DNA from: M3007 sp964589365
Lineage (GTDB): Bacteria > Bacteroidota > Bacteroidia > Chitinophagales > Saprospiraceae
Direction of reading: 5' to 3'
NCBI GenBank assembly: GCA_964589365.1
Contig: CAZPTQ010000003.1
Location: forward strand, 1 to 64,000
DNA: 64,000 nt
In this document: positions 1 to 8,451 of the stretch, one piece after another
How the letters are laid out: each line of letters starts with the position of its first letter
How positions within the stretch are numbered: the first letter of the stretch is position 1
Notes under the pieces: model-generated
The model's input: the letters and a program-made list of their open reading frames with translations, nothing else
Databases searched by the model: none
What the model was told of the DNA's origin: nothing
Position numbers and translations under genes: made by a program

Positions 1-1
1 C

Positions 2-97
2 TTTAAAGCGACCGAACCATCGTCGTTCGGCGATGCCTTGGAATGGCAGTTAAAAGAAAGAGAAGATCGTTATTTGCCTTTTGATGAAATCAGATGA
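2..97 (+). CDS. 3' end of an unidentified gene (partial)
   Basis: An open frame runs from the left edge for 31 codons to a TGA at 95-97. The peptide is charged and ends in LPFDEIR. Codon choice looks like genuine coding sequence, and no other reading frame competes. The gene lies on the same strand as the zinc-ribbon gene 83 bases downstream, so the three genes may form one unit. Only the C-terminus is visible and the family cannot be named. Confidence 0.55.
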   Translation, partial: FKATEPSSFGDALEWQLKEREDRYLPFDEIR

Positions 98-180
98 AGC
101 TTTTGATAGAAATAGTTGAGTCAACATAGGAGAAATGATTAGAGTGAATTGTACTTTTACTCGCTTTTAAACCACCTGAA

Positions 181-1050
181 ATGAATCTTTCACCCTTGCT
201 TTGTCCTAACTGTGGCGAATTAAACCAAAGGAATGCTAATATTTGTGAATATTGCAGCCATTCAATGGGCTTTGTGAATGTCAATATTTATTCTGATGCA
301 TATTTCCGTGATGGTTTGGATGATAGATACCAAAGTGAGGTGGTCGCAGCAACAACGATTGGGGAATTGGATGAATTGACGGCATTTGAGCAGGCAATCA
401 ATAATCAAGGTTTGGCAATCATCAATATGGATATTGACCTTTTACATATTTTGGTTAATGATAAACAAGACTACCTGCCCTACCGAACTGCTGTAGAACA
501 AGGTAAGCGTGGGAAGGCCACATTTCTAAACGATAAGGACCGATGCGTGGTTGAGACTGCTTTTTATGGGATAGATGGAGGGAAGATTGTTTACGCAGCA
601 CTGTCTTTGGATGACAACGGATTGTTGAATTATGGGAAAACGACTGTGATATTGAAAACTAAAAGTATAGCGCAGCGCACAACCGTTTTTGAACGAAATA
701 CCTTCTACTTATTCGACGATTTTATGGCAAGTGGTTGGAAAGTACTTGGCCCAATACCCAGTGGGCATAGTGGTATTTGGGAAGACCGAAGTAAAGTAAC
801 AGTTTGCAAACATGGCGTGGCATATATAGCAAGCAACCCGAAACCTGATTTGGCAACCTTTGTTTTAAAGACAGGAACTGACCGTAGCGACGACGAGTTT
901 ATCGAATTTCACATTTTCAATAAACTCAATCGGTTGGCTTTTGAAAAAATAGTCATCCACGAGGCACCAAAAAAACAATTCCAACAGTTACAATTGGATA
1001 TTTTAAAGGAAGAATCTGCCAAAATTGGCATCACAATAGTAGAAAAATGA
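181..1050 (+). CDS. Zinc-ribbon protein of unknown function
   Basis: This is a 289-residue protein. An N-terminal zinc ribbon has the pattern CPNC (residues 8-11), ten residues, then CEYC (22-25), a Cys4 zinc site typical of short protein- or nucleic-acid-binding ribbons. The remaining 260 residues are a mixed alpha/beta region I do not recognise, with no signal peptide or membrane segment, so a cytoplasmic location is likely. The stop codon overlaps the start of the next gene (ATGA), which indicates translational coupling and a shared task. The start is chosen because the ribbon begins only seven residues after it. Function is unknown; association with a multi-protein assembly is only a guess from the gene order. 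Confidence 0.8.
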   Translation: MNLSPLLCPNCGELNQRNANICEYCSHSMGFVNVNIYSDAYFRDGLDDRYQSEVVAATTIGELDELTAFEQAINNQGLAIINMDIDLLHILVNDKQDYLPYRTAVEQGKRGKATFLNDKDRCVVETAFYGIDGGKIVYAALSLDDNGLLNYGKTTVILKTKSIAQRTTVFERNTFYLFDDFMASGWKVLGPIPSGHSGIWEDRSKVTVCKHGVAYIASNPKPDLATFVLKTGTDRSDDEFIEFHIFNKLNRLAFEKIVIHEAPKKQFQQLQLDILKEESAKIGITIVEK

Positions 1051-2177
1051 TCACGCAGGCATACATCATGGGAGCTTTGGGCAAGGCTGCTTTCCAAGAA
1101 GATGGGAAGTGGTTTGTCCTCCGTGCCGACGAGCCAACGCTCCCAAGGTCATGGCATCCTTTTGACCACAATCTGCTCTCGCTCACTGACCCGGAAATAC
1201 TTGAAGTACAAGCAACCCAAAGTATTGATCACCTTAGCCAATTACTTCAGGCTGAGACGATGAAACAGGAGGCGCTCACGCTCGCGCTTCAACTCATGGA
1301 CACCAGCATTGAGCGTCCTGATCTGAAAGTACGAATTGCTGCTATGCTCGCAGAGTATGCACAGGAAGAAACTATAGCTCAGTTCCTTGAAAATCGTCTG
1401 CTCAGTACGCCCGTACCCGCTGCGTTTCAGCCAAGCCTGGCTTCCAACCTTTGTCGTGCCATTCAGCAGCATCGTATGGCAACACTCTACGATTTGCTTG
1501 ACTACCATACGGACGCTATGGAAGCCATCCGTGTGGCTTGGATAAAAATAGCAAAAGAAAAATTTGAATCCAGTGAGCAGGCTTCTTTTGTCTATTCAAC
1601 GCTTGTTGAAGGTGGTCATTTTGCAGCTCTGACTCGTGCACTCATAGCACGCAATGTCAAAGAATGGGATAATGCAATATCCAATGCTTCGCGGGCTTTA
1701 AAAAAGGTTGGAATAGCCAACATTGCACAAGTGCTTTCAGCCATCAGTTCTGAACTGATTGGGCATTTCGCTGTACATTCGCAGGAAGCGGCTACCAGCC
1801 CCATGTTGTCCATGAGCAACGAACACCTTAACAAACTTTGGGAGCGCTTGGACGCTGCGTTTAGAAAAACCAATGAGCACAAATTCGGCGCGGCAGCCAA
1901 TGCAGACGGCATCGCCAATCGTCACGACCGCCATGCCATTGTGCGCCTTAAAGACAGCTTGCGGCGCGATGACTACGAACTCGCTTTCCAGCGCAAAAAA
2001 GCAAACTCCTCAGAAGGCAAATTGGAGGCACAAATCCGTGGCGCGAAAATCAAAATGATTGAAGACCGCGCCAATGAGAAGCGTGCGCGTTTGGCCGAAC
2101 TAATAGAAGCACATAGCCACGAAAGGGAAAAAGCCGTACGCCACAAGGTAAAAGCCAAAAAAGCGGCCATTAAATGA
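1047..2177 (+). CDS. Unknown protein, helical, with a basic coiled-coil C-terminus
   Basis: This is a 376-residue protein translationally coupled to the upstream zinc-ribbon gene by a 4-base ATGA overlap. After a short beta-rich start (residues 1-60), the middle (about 60-260) looks all-helical, with spaced Leu/Ala patterns compatible with HEAT- or TPR-like repeats. The last 60 residues are rich in Lys, Arg, Glu and Ala, as in a charged coiled coil. There is no signal peptide or membrane helix. I do not recognise the family. The helical middle and basic tail suggest a scaffold or nucleic-acid contact, which is inference only. Confidence 0.75.
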   Translation: MITQAYIMGALGKAAFQEDGKWFVLRADEPTLPRSWHPFDHNLLSLTDPEILEVQATQSIDHLSQLLQAETMKQEALTLALQLMDTSIERPDLKVRIAAMLAEYAQEETIAQFLENRLLSTPVPAAFQPSLASNLCRAIQQHRMATLYDLLDYHTDAMEAIRVAWIKIAKEKFESSEQASFVYSTLVEGGHFAALTRALIARNVKEWDNAISNASRALKKVGIANIAQVLSAISSELIGHFAVHSQEAATSPMLSMSNEHLNKLWERLDAAFRKTNEHKFGAAANADGIANRHDRHAIVRLKDSLRRDDYELAFQRKKANSSEGKLEAQIRGAKIKMIEDRANEKRARLAELIEAHSHEREKAVRHKVKAKKAAIK

Positions 2178-2282
2178 GAAATTAAAACCGAAACTAAGGC
2201 TAATTACTTTAAACAAAGCACTGCCGATTTTAGAAAAAGTTGGGCTTGAAGGTCATTAATCTTATACTTTGGCTTCTCCCAT

Positions 2283-2852
2283 ATGCTCAACATCCAATTC
2301 ACCCAATTCCCCACCCTCCAGACCCCGCGCCTCCAACTTCGCGATATCACCCCCGAAGACGCACCCGCCATCTTCAAAATGCGCTCCGACGAACGCGTGA
2401 TGCGCTATATCGGCAAGCCCCCGCAGAAAGACATCAGCGAGGCACAACAACATGTGGAGGTCTTCCAACAGGCCTTTCAACAAAATGAAGCGGTGAACTG
2501 GGCTATTTGTTTGCGCGAACGACCAGACTGGCTGATCGGGATCGTAGGTTTTTGGAAAATGGACAAGGCCAATCACCGCACCGAGCTTGGCTACACGCTC
2601 CAATACGAGCACTGGCGCAAGGGGATCATGTACGAGGCGATTGAGGCAGCCATGGAATACTGTTTCAAAGTCCTGGATTTTCATAGCGTTGAAGCCAATA
2701 CCGACCCCGAGAATGAAGCATCTGGCGGTATTTTGGAAAAACACGGCTTTGTGCAAGAGGCCTATTTTCGGGAAAACTTCTACTTCGAAGGGCAGTTTTT
2801 GGATTCGCGAATTTACTCGAAAATCAATCCGTTTCATCCCAAACCAACCTAA
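2283..2852 (+). CDS. GNAT-family N-acetyltransferase (RimJ/RimL type)
   Basis: This is a 189-residue protein of the RimJ/RimL acetyltransferase class, which transfers acetyl from acetyl-CoA to a protein N-terminus or a small amine. The start matches the class (TPRLQLRDITPEDAPAIF, residues 15-32). The central beta-strand/loop with GIVGFWKMD and then RTELGYTLQYEHWRKGIM fits the acetyl-CoA pyrophosphate-binding region. The end, with NEASGGILEKHGFVQE, is the usual motif B of the family. Substrate cannot be told from sequence. It stands alone, about 75 bases before the outer-membrane barrel gene, and lacks a signal peptide. Confidence 0.9.
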   Translation: MLNIQFTQFPTLQTPRLQLRDITPEDAPAIFKMRSDERVMRYIGKPPQKDISEAQQHVEVFQQAFQQNEAVNWAICLRERPDWLIGIVGFWKMDKANHRTELGYTLQYEHWRKGIMYEAIEAAMEYCFKVLDFHSVEANTDPENEASGGILEKHGFVQEAYFRENFYFEGQFLDSRIYSKINPFHPKPT

Positions 2853-2926
2853 AGGTTTTGTGACATTATTTCTACAACCTTTGCTGCGTTTTGCACCTAG
2901 GTCATATTGGGCGGCCCTCACCAAAC

Positions 2927-4021
2927 ATGAAATTCAAACTCCTCCTTCTCATCGCTTTTTGCCAATTCCTTCACGTTGGCAAAACGGCGGCTCAAGTAAT
3001 ACGCCACGATTCGTTACCACATGAAACCCGTCGAGATTCATCCCTAAGTTTTTTTGGTGTTCCCTTGCTGTTTTATACCCCCGACACCCGTTGGGGGATT
3101 GGCGCGGCGGGCATCGTTACCTTTCCCACCCGACCTCGTCGCTCCAACCTGACCTTTAATGTTTCCTATACCCAGAACAAGCAAATCCTGGTCTTTTTTC
3201 CTTTCCAATGGCTAAGTCATCAAAACCGTTACCGTGTGTACGGCGAATTGGGATGGTATCGCTACCTCTACCAATATTTTGGAATCGGTAATGAACACTC
3301 AAACGATTACCTCGAAACCTATACGGCAAAATTTCCACGCATTAGGGTAACTGCAGCAAAGCGTGTGCAGGAAAAGCATTTGATCGGTTTGCGTGTTTTT
3401 TTAGATGTGTACAATATCATTTCTGCATCGCCCAACGGTGAAATTGCAAAAGCTGAGGTTACTGGCGCGGAGGGCGGCATTTCCTCCTCGGCAGGCCCGG
3501 TATGGATTTCAGACACACGCGACAATGCTTTTTACCCAAGTACAGGCTGGCTGACTGAATTTGCCCTCACAGGCGAACACTGGATCACGGGCAGTGATTA
3601 TAAGTTTGCCCGATGCTCGATTGACGTGGCACGCTATTTCCCTTTTGGCAAAAATGTAATGGCTATCAATGGAATAGCCATTTTTACAGCAGGCGATGTT
3701 CCCTTTTTTCAATTTCCGCAAATTGGTGGCACCCGCCGTTTGCGTGGTTACCCGGACGGAAAATTTCGTGACCGTCATCTGCTTATTGCTCAAGCAGAAT
3801 TTCGGTTCCCAATTGTTTGGCGATTCAAAGGCGTTGTGTTTGGCGGCGGCGGCACGGTGTTTGGCAAAGCCGGGGAGTCGGCAAAATTCCGCCCCAATGG
3901 TGGTGCTGGACTGCGTATTGAGTTTGATCGGAGACAAAAACTTCACCTCCGAATTGATTACGGTATTGGAGACGGGAAAGGCAATTCGGGGATTTATATT
4001 ACATTAGGTGAGGCTTTTTGA
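2927..4021 (+). CDS. Outer-membrane beta-barrel protein (surface antigen D15/BamA barrel type)
   Basis: This is a 364-residue exported protein. The ATG at 2927 gives a signal peptide (MKFKLLLLIAFCQF, cleaved near the AAQ at about residue 23); an upstream TTG in frame would only prepend a non-signal leader. The body has alternating aromatic strands, a GGTRRLRGYPDGKFRD segment resembling the L6 loop (VRGF/Y motif) of Omp85 barrels, and the end ITLGEAF with a terminal Phe as in barrel C-terminal signals. No POTRA domains precede the barrel, so this is a barrel-only member rather than BamA itself. It may be a porin-like or lipid-handling protein; the precise role is unknown. Confidence 0.8.
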   Translation: MKFKLLLLIAFCQFLHVGKTAAQVIRHDSLPHETRRDSSLSFFGVPLLFYTPDTRWGIGAAGIVTFPTRPRRSNLTFNVSYTQNKQILVFFPFQWLSHQNRYRVYGELGWYRYLYQYFGIGNEHSNDYLETYTAKFPRIRVTAAKRVQEKHLIGLRVFLDVYNIISASPNGEIAKAEVTGAEGGISSSAGPVWISDTRDNAFYPSTGWLTEFALTGEHWITGSDYKFARCSIDVARYFPFGKNVMAINGIAIFTAGDVPFFQFPQIGGTRRLRGYPDGKFRDRHLLIAQAEFRFPIVWRFKGVVFGGGGTVFGKAGESAKFRPNGGAGLRIEFDRRQKLHLRIDYGIGDGKGNSGIYITLGEAF

Positions 4022-4037
4022 CAGTCCAAAAAACAAA

Positions 4038-4070
4038 AACCGCCCGAATGCACAAAGCGTCCGGGCGGTT
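4038..4070 (-). terminator. Rho-independent terminator of the astacin-like protease gene
   Basis: AACCGCCCG (4038-4046) pairs with CGGGCGGTT (4062-4070). The inner bases 4048-4051 and 4057-4060 can add four pairs around an ACAAA loop. Read on the minus strand the stem is followed by a T-rich run (4037-4025), so it chiefly serves the minus-strand gene ending at 4105. It may also slow plus-strand transcripts from the barrel gene. Confidence 0.85.
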
Positions 4071-4104
4071 AAAGAAAAGTTGAGGATGGATTCAGACTGA
4101 GGCA

Positions 4105-5193
4105 TTAGTCTACAGTCAAGGTCAGATTATTCGTTGAACCTACACGGACAATCTTGTATTTCGTGCCAAAGACTGGAGCATAAGCATTGTCCCAAACCCA
4201 AGCTCCCCCAGCGGTGGGCTGCTCATAAATCGAGAGCTGATTGCCGCTGGTCAGAGCAGGCACATCCAGCGTTTCACCGGGTTTGAGCGTGTGGTAGATT
4301 CCGTGTATGTAAAACGTGATGTTCTGGCTGTAACCTGTGGGCGCGTGGCGCACTTTGATGCGTTGCGAGGTGTAAGCCTTACCGATAAATGACTTGTCGG
4401 TGGGCGACAACACCGTGTTCCAACCGATAGAATACCCATTGGTAGTCAAGGAGGCCGAAACAGCGTATTGCATGATGGAAGTTGGATCAAATACAGTGTG
4501 TTGCGACGACTCGGCTGTGTTTTTGTTCAGCACGTTGTCGTTGACCATTTGCTGAGACCAGCCCATTTGGGCATAGTAGGCGTAAACGGCAGTGGTATTC
4601 CAGGGGATGTTGGCCAGAGGCTGTTGTTGTTCGTGGCGCAGACCCAAGGTGTGACCAAACTCGTGCAACGTGACGCGCTTTAGTTCGGTATCCGATACGT
4701 TATCTGTGAATTGCAGATTCATGGTCGGTTGGCTGGCTGATACATACACCAAGTCCTTTCCGATGTACGACCAATAGCCACCTGCACCAAAATTGACGCG
4801 CACTTCGGCAGTGCCGGAAGCCACTTTCACAAAATTGATGTTGGCGTGTTGCTCCCATTGTTCGGCAGCGGCGAATACCCTGTTTTGTAGGGTTGTGCTG
4901 CCATTGAGGAAACGCACACGGATCGTCTGGCCGGGAGTCCAGAATTTGTTTTTCAATCCTGAGGCGCGATCATCTGCGCCGGTTGGCAATGCGAAAATGT
5001 CAAAATCGGCAGACTCAATAGGATCTAAGCTAAGACAAGTGTTAGAACGCAGGTCGGAAAGCTCTGCATCCGAGAAAGCGTAGTTGGAGTCCTCAACTTG
5101 CTGTTGAAAATCTTCCTTGCAAGCGGAGAGTGAAAAAAGAGCGGCAGCAGCGAGGACTGACCCCACCTGGCGCGTAAAAATGGAAACTGTCAT
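4105..5193 (-). CDS. Astacin-like zinc metalloprotease, lipoprotein (M12A)
   Basis: This is a 362-residue predicted lipoprotein. Residues 1-25 form a type II signal peptide ending in the lipobox LSAC (Cys25). The zinc-binding motif HEFGHTLGLRHE (177-188) and the Met-turn SIMQY (239-243) are the astacin signatures: three His ligands, a catalytic Glu and a Tyr after the Met-turn. A C-terminal region of about 100 residues resembles a beta-sandwich accessory domain. The enzyme should cleave peptides at the cell envelope. It is monocistronic, facing the barrel gene, with a strong terminator behind it. It resembles bacterial M12A proteases such as those secreted by flavobacteria, but is lipid-anchored. 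Confidence 0.9.
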   Translation of the reverse strand: MTVSIFTRQVGSVLAAAALFSLSACKEDFQQQVEDSNYAFSDAELSDLRSNTCLSLDPIESADFDIFALPTGADDRASGLKNKFWTPGQTIRVRFLNGSTTLQNRVFAAAEQWEQHANINFVKVASGTAEVRVNFGAGGYWSYIGKDLVYVSASQPTMNLQFTDNVSDTELKRVTLHEFGHTLGLRHEQQQPLANIPWNTTAVYAYYAQMGWSQQMVNDNVLNKNTAESSQHTVFDPTSIMQYAVSASLTTNGYSIGWNTVLSPTDKSFIGKAYTSQRIKVRHAPTGYSQNITFYIHGIYHTLKPGETLDVPALTSGNQLSIYEQPTAGGAWVWDNAYAPVFGTKYKIVRVGSTNNLTLTVD

Positions 5194-5495
5194 GTTTAAC
5201 CTTGTTTAAAAATTAAAGTATGTAGTTCCCTTATATTCGACCTTGTTTGAAAATGGAGATGAAGCGTAAATGCATTGGGCCACTAAAGCATTTTATCTTT
5301 CCATTATTTGATTTTTTTCTTTTTTGACTTCTTGTTAAGTAAAAAGGGCTTAGTGTTAACAGTTGTTTCACTAGCCAAAGGCATATACATGGCAGTCAGC
5401 CCGATTATGGTATGGATGAGGGCAAAGACGATTTAGGCCTAATCTCCAAAAGTCCAAGGTCAAAAGTCAAAAAGGTTTGAGACCTTTGCGGCTTC

Positions 5496-5556
5496 ATCCG
5501 CCATAGCATGTAGCGCGACGGAGGTTTATCTGCCATAGCGTGTAACGCGACGGAGG
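5496..5556. repeat. Tandem 29-bp repeat and small hairpin upstream of pyrH
   Basis: The 384-base gap between the protease and pyrH holds two direct copies of a 29-bp unit (5496-5524 and 5528-5556). They differ at three positions and share the core GCCATAGC and CGCGACGGAGG. Just upstream, AAAGGT (5471-5476) pairs with ACCTTT (5482-5487), and the stretch 5446-5480 reiterates AAAAGTC/AAGTCC words. The second copy ends 21 bases before the pyrH start, so it lies in the leader of that mRNA. The rest of the gap is A+T-rich and shows no gene. Confidence 0.7.
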
Positions 5557-5577
5557 ACCACATTCAAACACAATCCA

Positions 5578-6294
5578 ATGGGCGCACTCAAATACCACCG
5601 CATTCTCCTCAAACTTTCCGGCGAGAGCCTGATGGGCAGTCAAAAATTCGGCATCACTGCCGAAATGCTCCAGCACTATGCGCAGCAAATCAAACATTTG
5701 CGCGACATGGGGGTGGAAGTGGCAGTGGTAATCGGCGGGGGGAATATTTTCCGGGGCATACAATCGGACGGTACAGGAATTGACAGCGTGACGGGCGATT
5801 ACATGGGAATGCTCGCGACCGTCATCAATGGCCTCGCGCTCCAAAGCGCACTTGAAAGTATCGGGGTGCAAACGAGGGTGATGACCGCTTTAAAAATGGA
5901 AAACGTGGCGGAGCCGTACATCCGCCGCCGCGCCATCCGACACCTGGAAAAAGGCCGCGTAGTGATCTGTGCTGCCGGAACAGGCAATCCGTTTTTTACT
6001 ACCGACTCTGCCGCTGCGCTCCGCGCCAACGAAATCGGCGCCCACGCCATCCTAAAAGGTACTCGCGTGGACGGCATCTACACCTCCGATCCTGAAAAGG
6101 ACCCGATGGCGGTCAAATTTGACAAACTCACTTTCGCCAAAGTTATCAGCCTGGGGCTTGAAGTGATGGACATGACTGCCTTTACACTCTGCCGGGAAAA
6201 CAACATGCCGATCATTGTTTTTGATATTAATGGGCCAGGGAATTTGCCGGATATTGTGCTCGGCAAATCTGTTGGGACTTTGGTGGAGGGGTAA
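5578..6294 (+). CDS. pyrH: UMP kinase
   Basis: This is a 238-residue UMP kinase, the usual length. It phosphorylates UMP to UDP with ATP, the first committed step from UMP to all pyrimidine nucleotides, and works as a cytosolic hexamer. The features of the amino-acid-kinase fold are present: LLKLSGESLMG (residues 10-20), VIGGGNIFRG (about 52-61), the conserved TGNPFFTTDSAAALRA stretch (about 139-154) and KGTRVDGIYTSDP (about 163-175). In many bacteria pyrH is followed by frr; here it is followed by a defence gene pair instead. Translation starts directly behind a duplicated 29-bp repeat. Confidence 0.97.
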   Translation: MGALKYHRILLKLSGESLMGSQKFGITAEMLQHYAQQIKHLRDMGVEVAVVIGGGNIFRGIQSDGTGIDSVTGDYMGMLATVINGLALQSALESIGVQTRVMTALKMENVAEPYIRRRAIRHLEKGRVVICAAGTGNPFFTTDSAAALRANEIGAHAILKGTRVDGIYTSDPEKDPMAVKFDKLTFAKVISLGLEVMDMTAFTLCRENNMPIIVFDINGPGNLPDIVLGKSVGTLVEG

Positions 6295-6400
6295 TGATTT
6301 GTGGCTTTGGACTGCCGATTTTGGATTTTTTTGAGAATCGGAACAAACCTCTAGGCTACCGAGATTGTTTGCATCTATGTAATCTCATTTTTCAACTGTT

Positions 6401-7714
6401 ATGGCAAAAGGCAACGGCAAATCACCAGCATCTGAAAACGGGCAAGAAAAGCCCCAGCCAGCCTATTTCAAATCGTTGACGATTGAAGATGTGAAATGCT
6501 TTAAAGGAAAGCATACGATAGACCTTTCTGATGGGAATGAGAAACCTGCTCAATGGACAGTGATTTTGGGGAATAATAATACTGGGAAGACGACGATTTT
6601 GAAGTGTTTGGCTATGCTTACACCAGGCTTATCATATAATTCCCCTTCAAAACTAGGTTATGGTGTACTTGGCTTATATAGCCATTGGCCTAATGAAAAT
6701 TATGAAAACACCTCTCCTTTTAGTATTTCGGCAACTATATCATCCTCAAATGATGAGATTCGTTATATAGCAGAATTAGAAGCACCTTCTGAAGATGACA
6801 CTTTTCTTTTGCCGAACAGCACTGTTTTTTCAATTGAAATAGCCCAAGTATTTATAGTCTATTCTTATGGCGCATCCCGCAAGATGTCTACTGCAGCACT
6901 TTCTGAAAGTGAAGAAAAAAAACCTCATTCCAGTCTTATCGATCATCAGGACCTCCCTAACATGGAGGATTGGTTGCTTAGCCTTTATCTAGCAGACCAA
7001 CTCGGTCAGACCGATGCCAAAAAAATCCTCGACTTAGCAAAACAAATCCTCTCTTCCGACCTATTGCCAGACGTCCAAAAGGTTAATTTGAATAGCCGAG
7101 AGAAGGGAGCGGGCTTTGTGAATTTCGTAGAATTCCTCACCGATTTTGGCTGGATACGTTTGCGCAACCTTGGCTATGGTTATCAAACCATGATTGCGTG
7201 GGTTCTCGATTTGGTGAAACGCATGGTAGAGCGATACCCCAATTCCTCCAATCCACTTGCAGAACCCGCCATTGTATTGGTTGATGAGATCGACCTACAC
7301 TTACACCCAGACTGGCAGCGAAAAATCATCTCTCACCTAACGAAGTATTTCCCAAATACGCAATTTATCGCCACGGCACACAGTCCCCTTATTGTCCAAT
7401 CTGCAGAAGAAGTCAATGTCGTCATCTTGAAAAAGGTAGGAGAGTCTGTAATTGTCGAACAACCCAAAATTCGCTCTTTCCGAGGCTGGACAGTAGAAGA
7501 AATCTTGACAGATTTGATGGACTTGGAAGGGCAAACCATGTCGCAGACTTATCTTGAATTAATGGAGCAATATGATGATGCATTAGATAGTGATGATTTT
7601 GAAAAGGCAGAAGATGCTTTTAAAAAACTTGACAAAATCTTGCATCCAGATAGCCATCAGCGCAAATTGCTCCAACTACAAATGACCTCTCTTAGCCCTG
7701 CCAATGCCATATGA
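6401..7714 (+). CDS. ptuA: Septu defence ATPase PtuA
   Basis: This is a 437-residue ABC/SMC-like AAA ATPase. The Walker A motif is GNNNTGKTT (57-65), and Walker B with its acidic pair is IVLVDEIDLHLHP (about residues 292-304), followed by the His-containing ATAHSPLIVQSA. An RLRNLGYGYQT stretch (about 255-265) stands where ABC proteins carry their signature loop. The next gene is an HNH nuclease that overlaps it by ATGA; that pair defines the Septu anti-phage system (PtuAB), also found with some retrons. No reverse transcriptase or retron RNA was noticed nearby, so it looks like stand-alone Septu. The pair is visibly more A+T-rich than pyrH and the radical SAM gene on either side, which suggests transfer. 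Confidence 0.88.
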   Translation: MAKGNGKSPASENGQEKPQPAYFKSLTIEDVKCFKGKHTIDLSDGNEKPAQWTVILGNNNTGKTTILKCLAMLTPGLSYNSPSKLGYGVLGLYSHWPNENYENTSPFSISATISSSNDEIRYIAELEAPSEDDTFLLPNSTVFSIEIAQVFIVYSYGASRKMSTAALSESEEKKPHSSLIDHQDLPNMEDWLLSLYLADQLGQTDAKKILDLAKQILSSDLLPDVQKVNLNSREKGAGFVNFVEFLTDFGWIRLRNLGYGYQTMIAWVLDLVKRMVERYPNSSNPLAEPAIVLVDEIDLHLHPDWQRKIISHLTKYFPNTQFIATAHSPLIVQSAEEVNVVILKKVGESVIVEQPKIRSFRGWTVEEILTDLMDLEGQTMSQTYLELMEQYDDALDSDDFEKAEDAFKKLDKILHPDSHQRKLLQLQMTSLSPANAI

Positions 7715-8451
7715 TTCGACTTTCCTCAGTGCCATGTCCTGCGGAATTAACCGATGAAAAGGCACAAGAACTAACTGAAAGATACAAGGCCGACAAGAAC
7801 CAAAGTGTTTGGAATCAGGATTTTATCAAAAAATCCTTGTTGGAAATGTCCTCTGAAAAATGTTGCTATTGTGAATGCCGGATTGATGAGGAAAGCAAGT
7901 ACATGGAAGTCGAACACTTTTTCCCCAAAAATTTTTATGAGGACAAGGTTGACGAATGGAGCAATTTGTTGCCGTCTTGCAAACGCTGCAATGGCAACAA
8001 AAGCGTCCATAATCCTGAGATTGAGCCGATAGTACATCCCGTAGAACACGAGCCAAGAGAGCATTTGGAATTAAAAGCGTATCGTTTTTATGGGAAAACT
8101 CCAGAAGGTAAGAAGATCATTGAGGTTGTGCAACTCAATGATCGCCAAAGGCTTCAAACCAAACGTTTCAAGATTGGCTCAAAAACAAAAGAGGAATTGG
8201 ATGAATTAGAAGACCGAATACTAGAGTTTTTGGCTGGAATTCAATCGCTTCGCCAACGCCGTAATATTATTTATAAGTTGCGTGGAATCATGGAACAAGG
8301 ACAAGCGGACCAAGAATATGCTGCTACAGTTTCTACTGAAATTCTCCGCGAAGATTCCTGTCATTTCGCCAAGGCCGAAATCGAAAAACTCGGTCTCTGG
8401 GATACTGAATTACAACAGCTTGAAGAAGGGCTGAAACGAATCGCCTTTTGA
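7711..8451 (+). CDS. ptuB: Septu HNH endonuclease PtuB
   Basis: This is a 246-residue HNH nuclease of the retron/Septu-associated type. The first zinc pair is CCYC (51-54), the catalytic His lies in EVEHFFPK (66-73), and the Asn and second zinc pair lie in NLLPSCKRCNGNK (85-97). The C-terminal 130 residues are helical and charged. In Septu, PtuB cuts nucleic acid when the PtuA ATPase complex senses infection. It overlaps ptuA by 4 bases upstream, and its TGA overlaps the ATG of the radical SAM gene downstream (TGATG), so all three can be translated as one coupled unit. Confidence 0.9.
   Translation: MIRLSSVPCPAELTDEKAQELTERYKADKNQSVWNQDFIKKSLLEMSSEKCCYCECRIDEESKYMEVEHFFPKNFYEDKVDEWSNLLPSCKRCNGNKSVHNPEIEPIVHPVEHEPREHLELKAYRFYGKTPEGKKIIEVVQLNDRQRLQTKRFKIGSKTKEELDELEDRILEFLAGIQSLRQRRNIIYKLRGIMEQGQADQEYAATVSTEILREDSCHFAKAEIEKLGLWDTELQQLEEGLKRIAF

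Noticed and set aside
2262..2924. A 220-codon minus-strand open frame opposite the GNAT gene
   Set aside because: It lies fully antisense to a clear acetyltransferase and has no family motif; high G+C in third positions keeps the opposite strand open.
6401..8451. Retron rather than stand-alone Septu
   Set aside because: PtuAB-type proteins accompany some retrons, but no reverse transcriptase or msr/msd-like RNA region was seen within several kilobases.
7711..8451. HNH gene as a homing endonuclease
   Set aside because: The zinc-HNH layout and overlap with an ABC-like ATPase gene fit PtuB; there is no intron or intein context.
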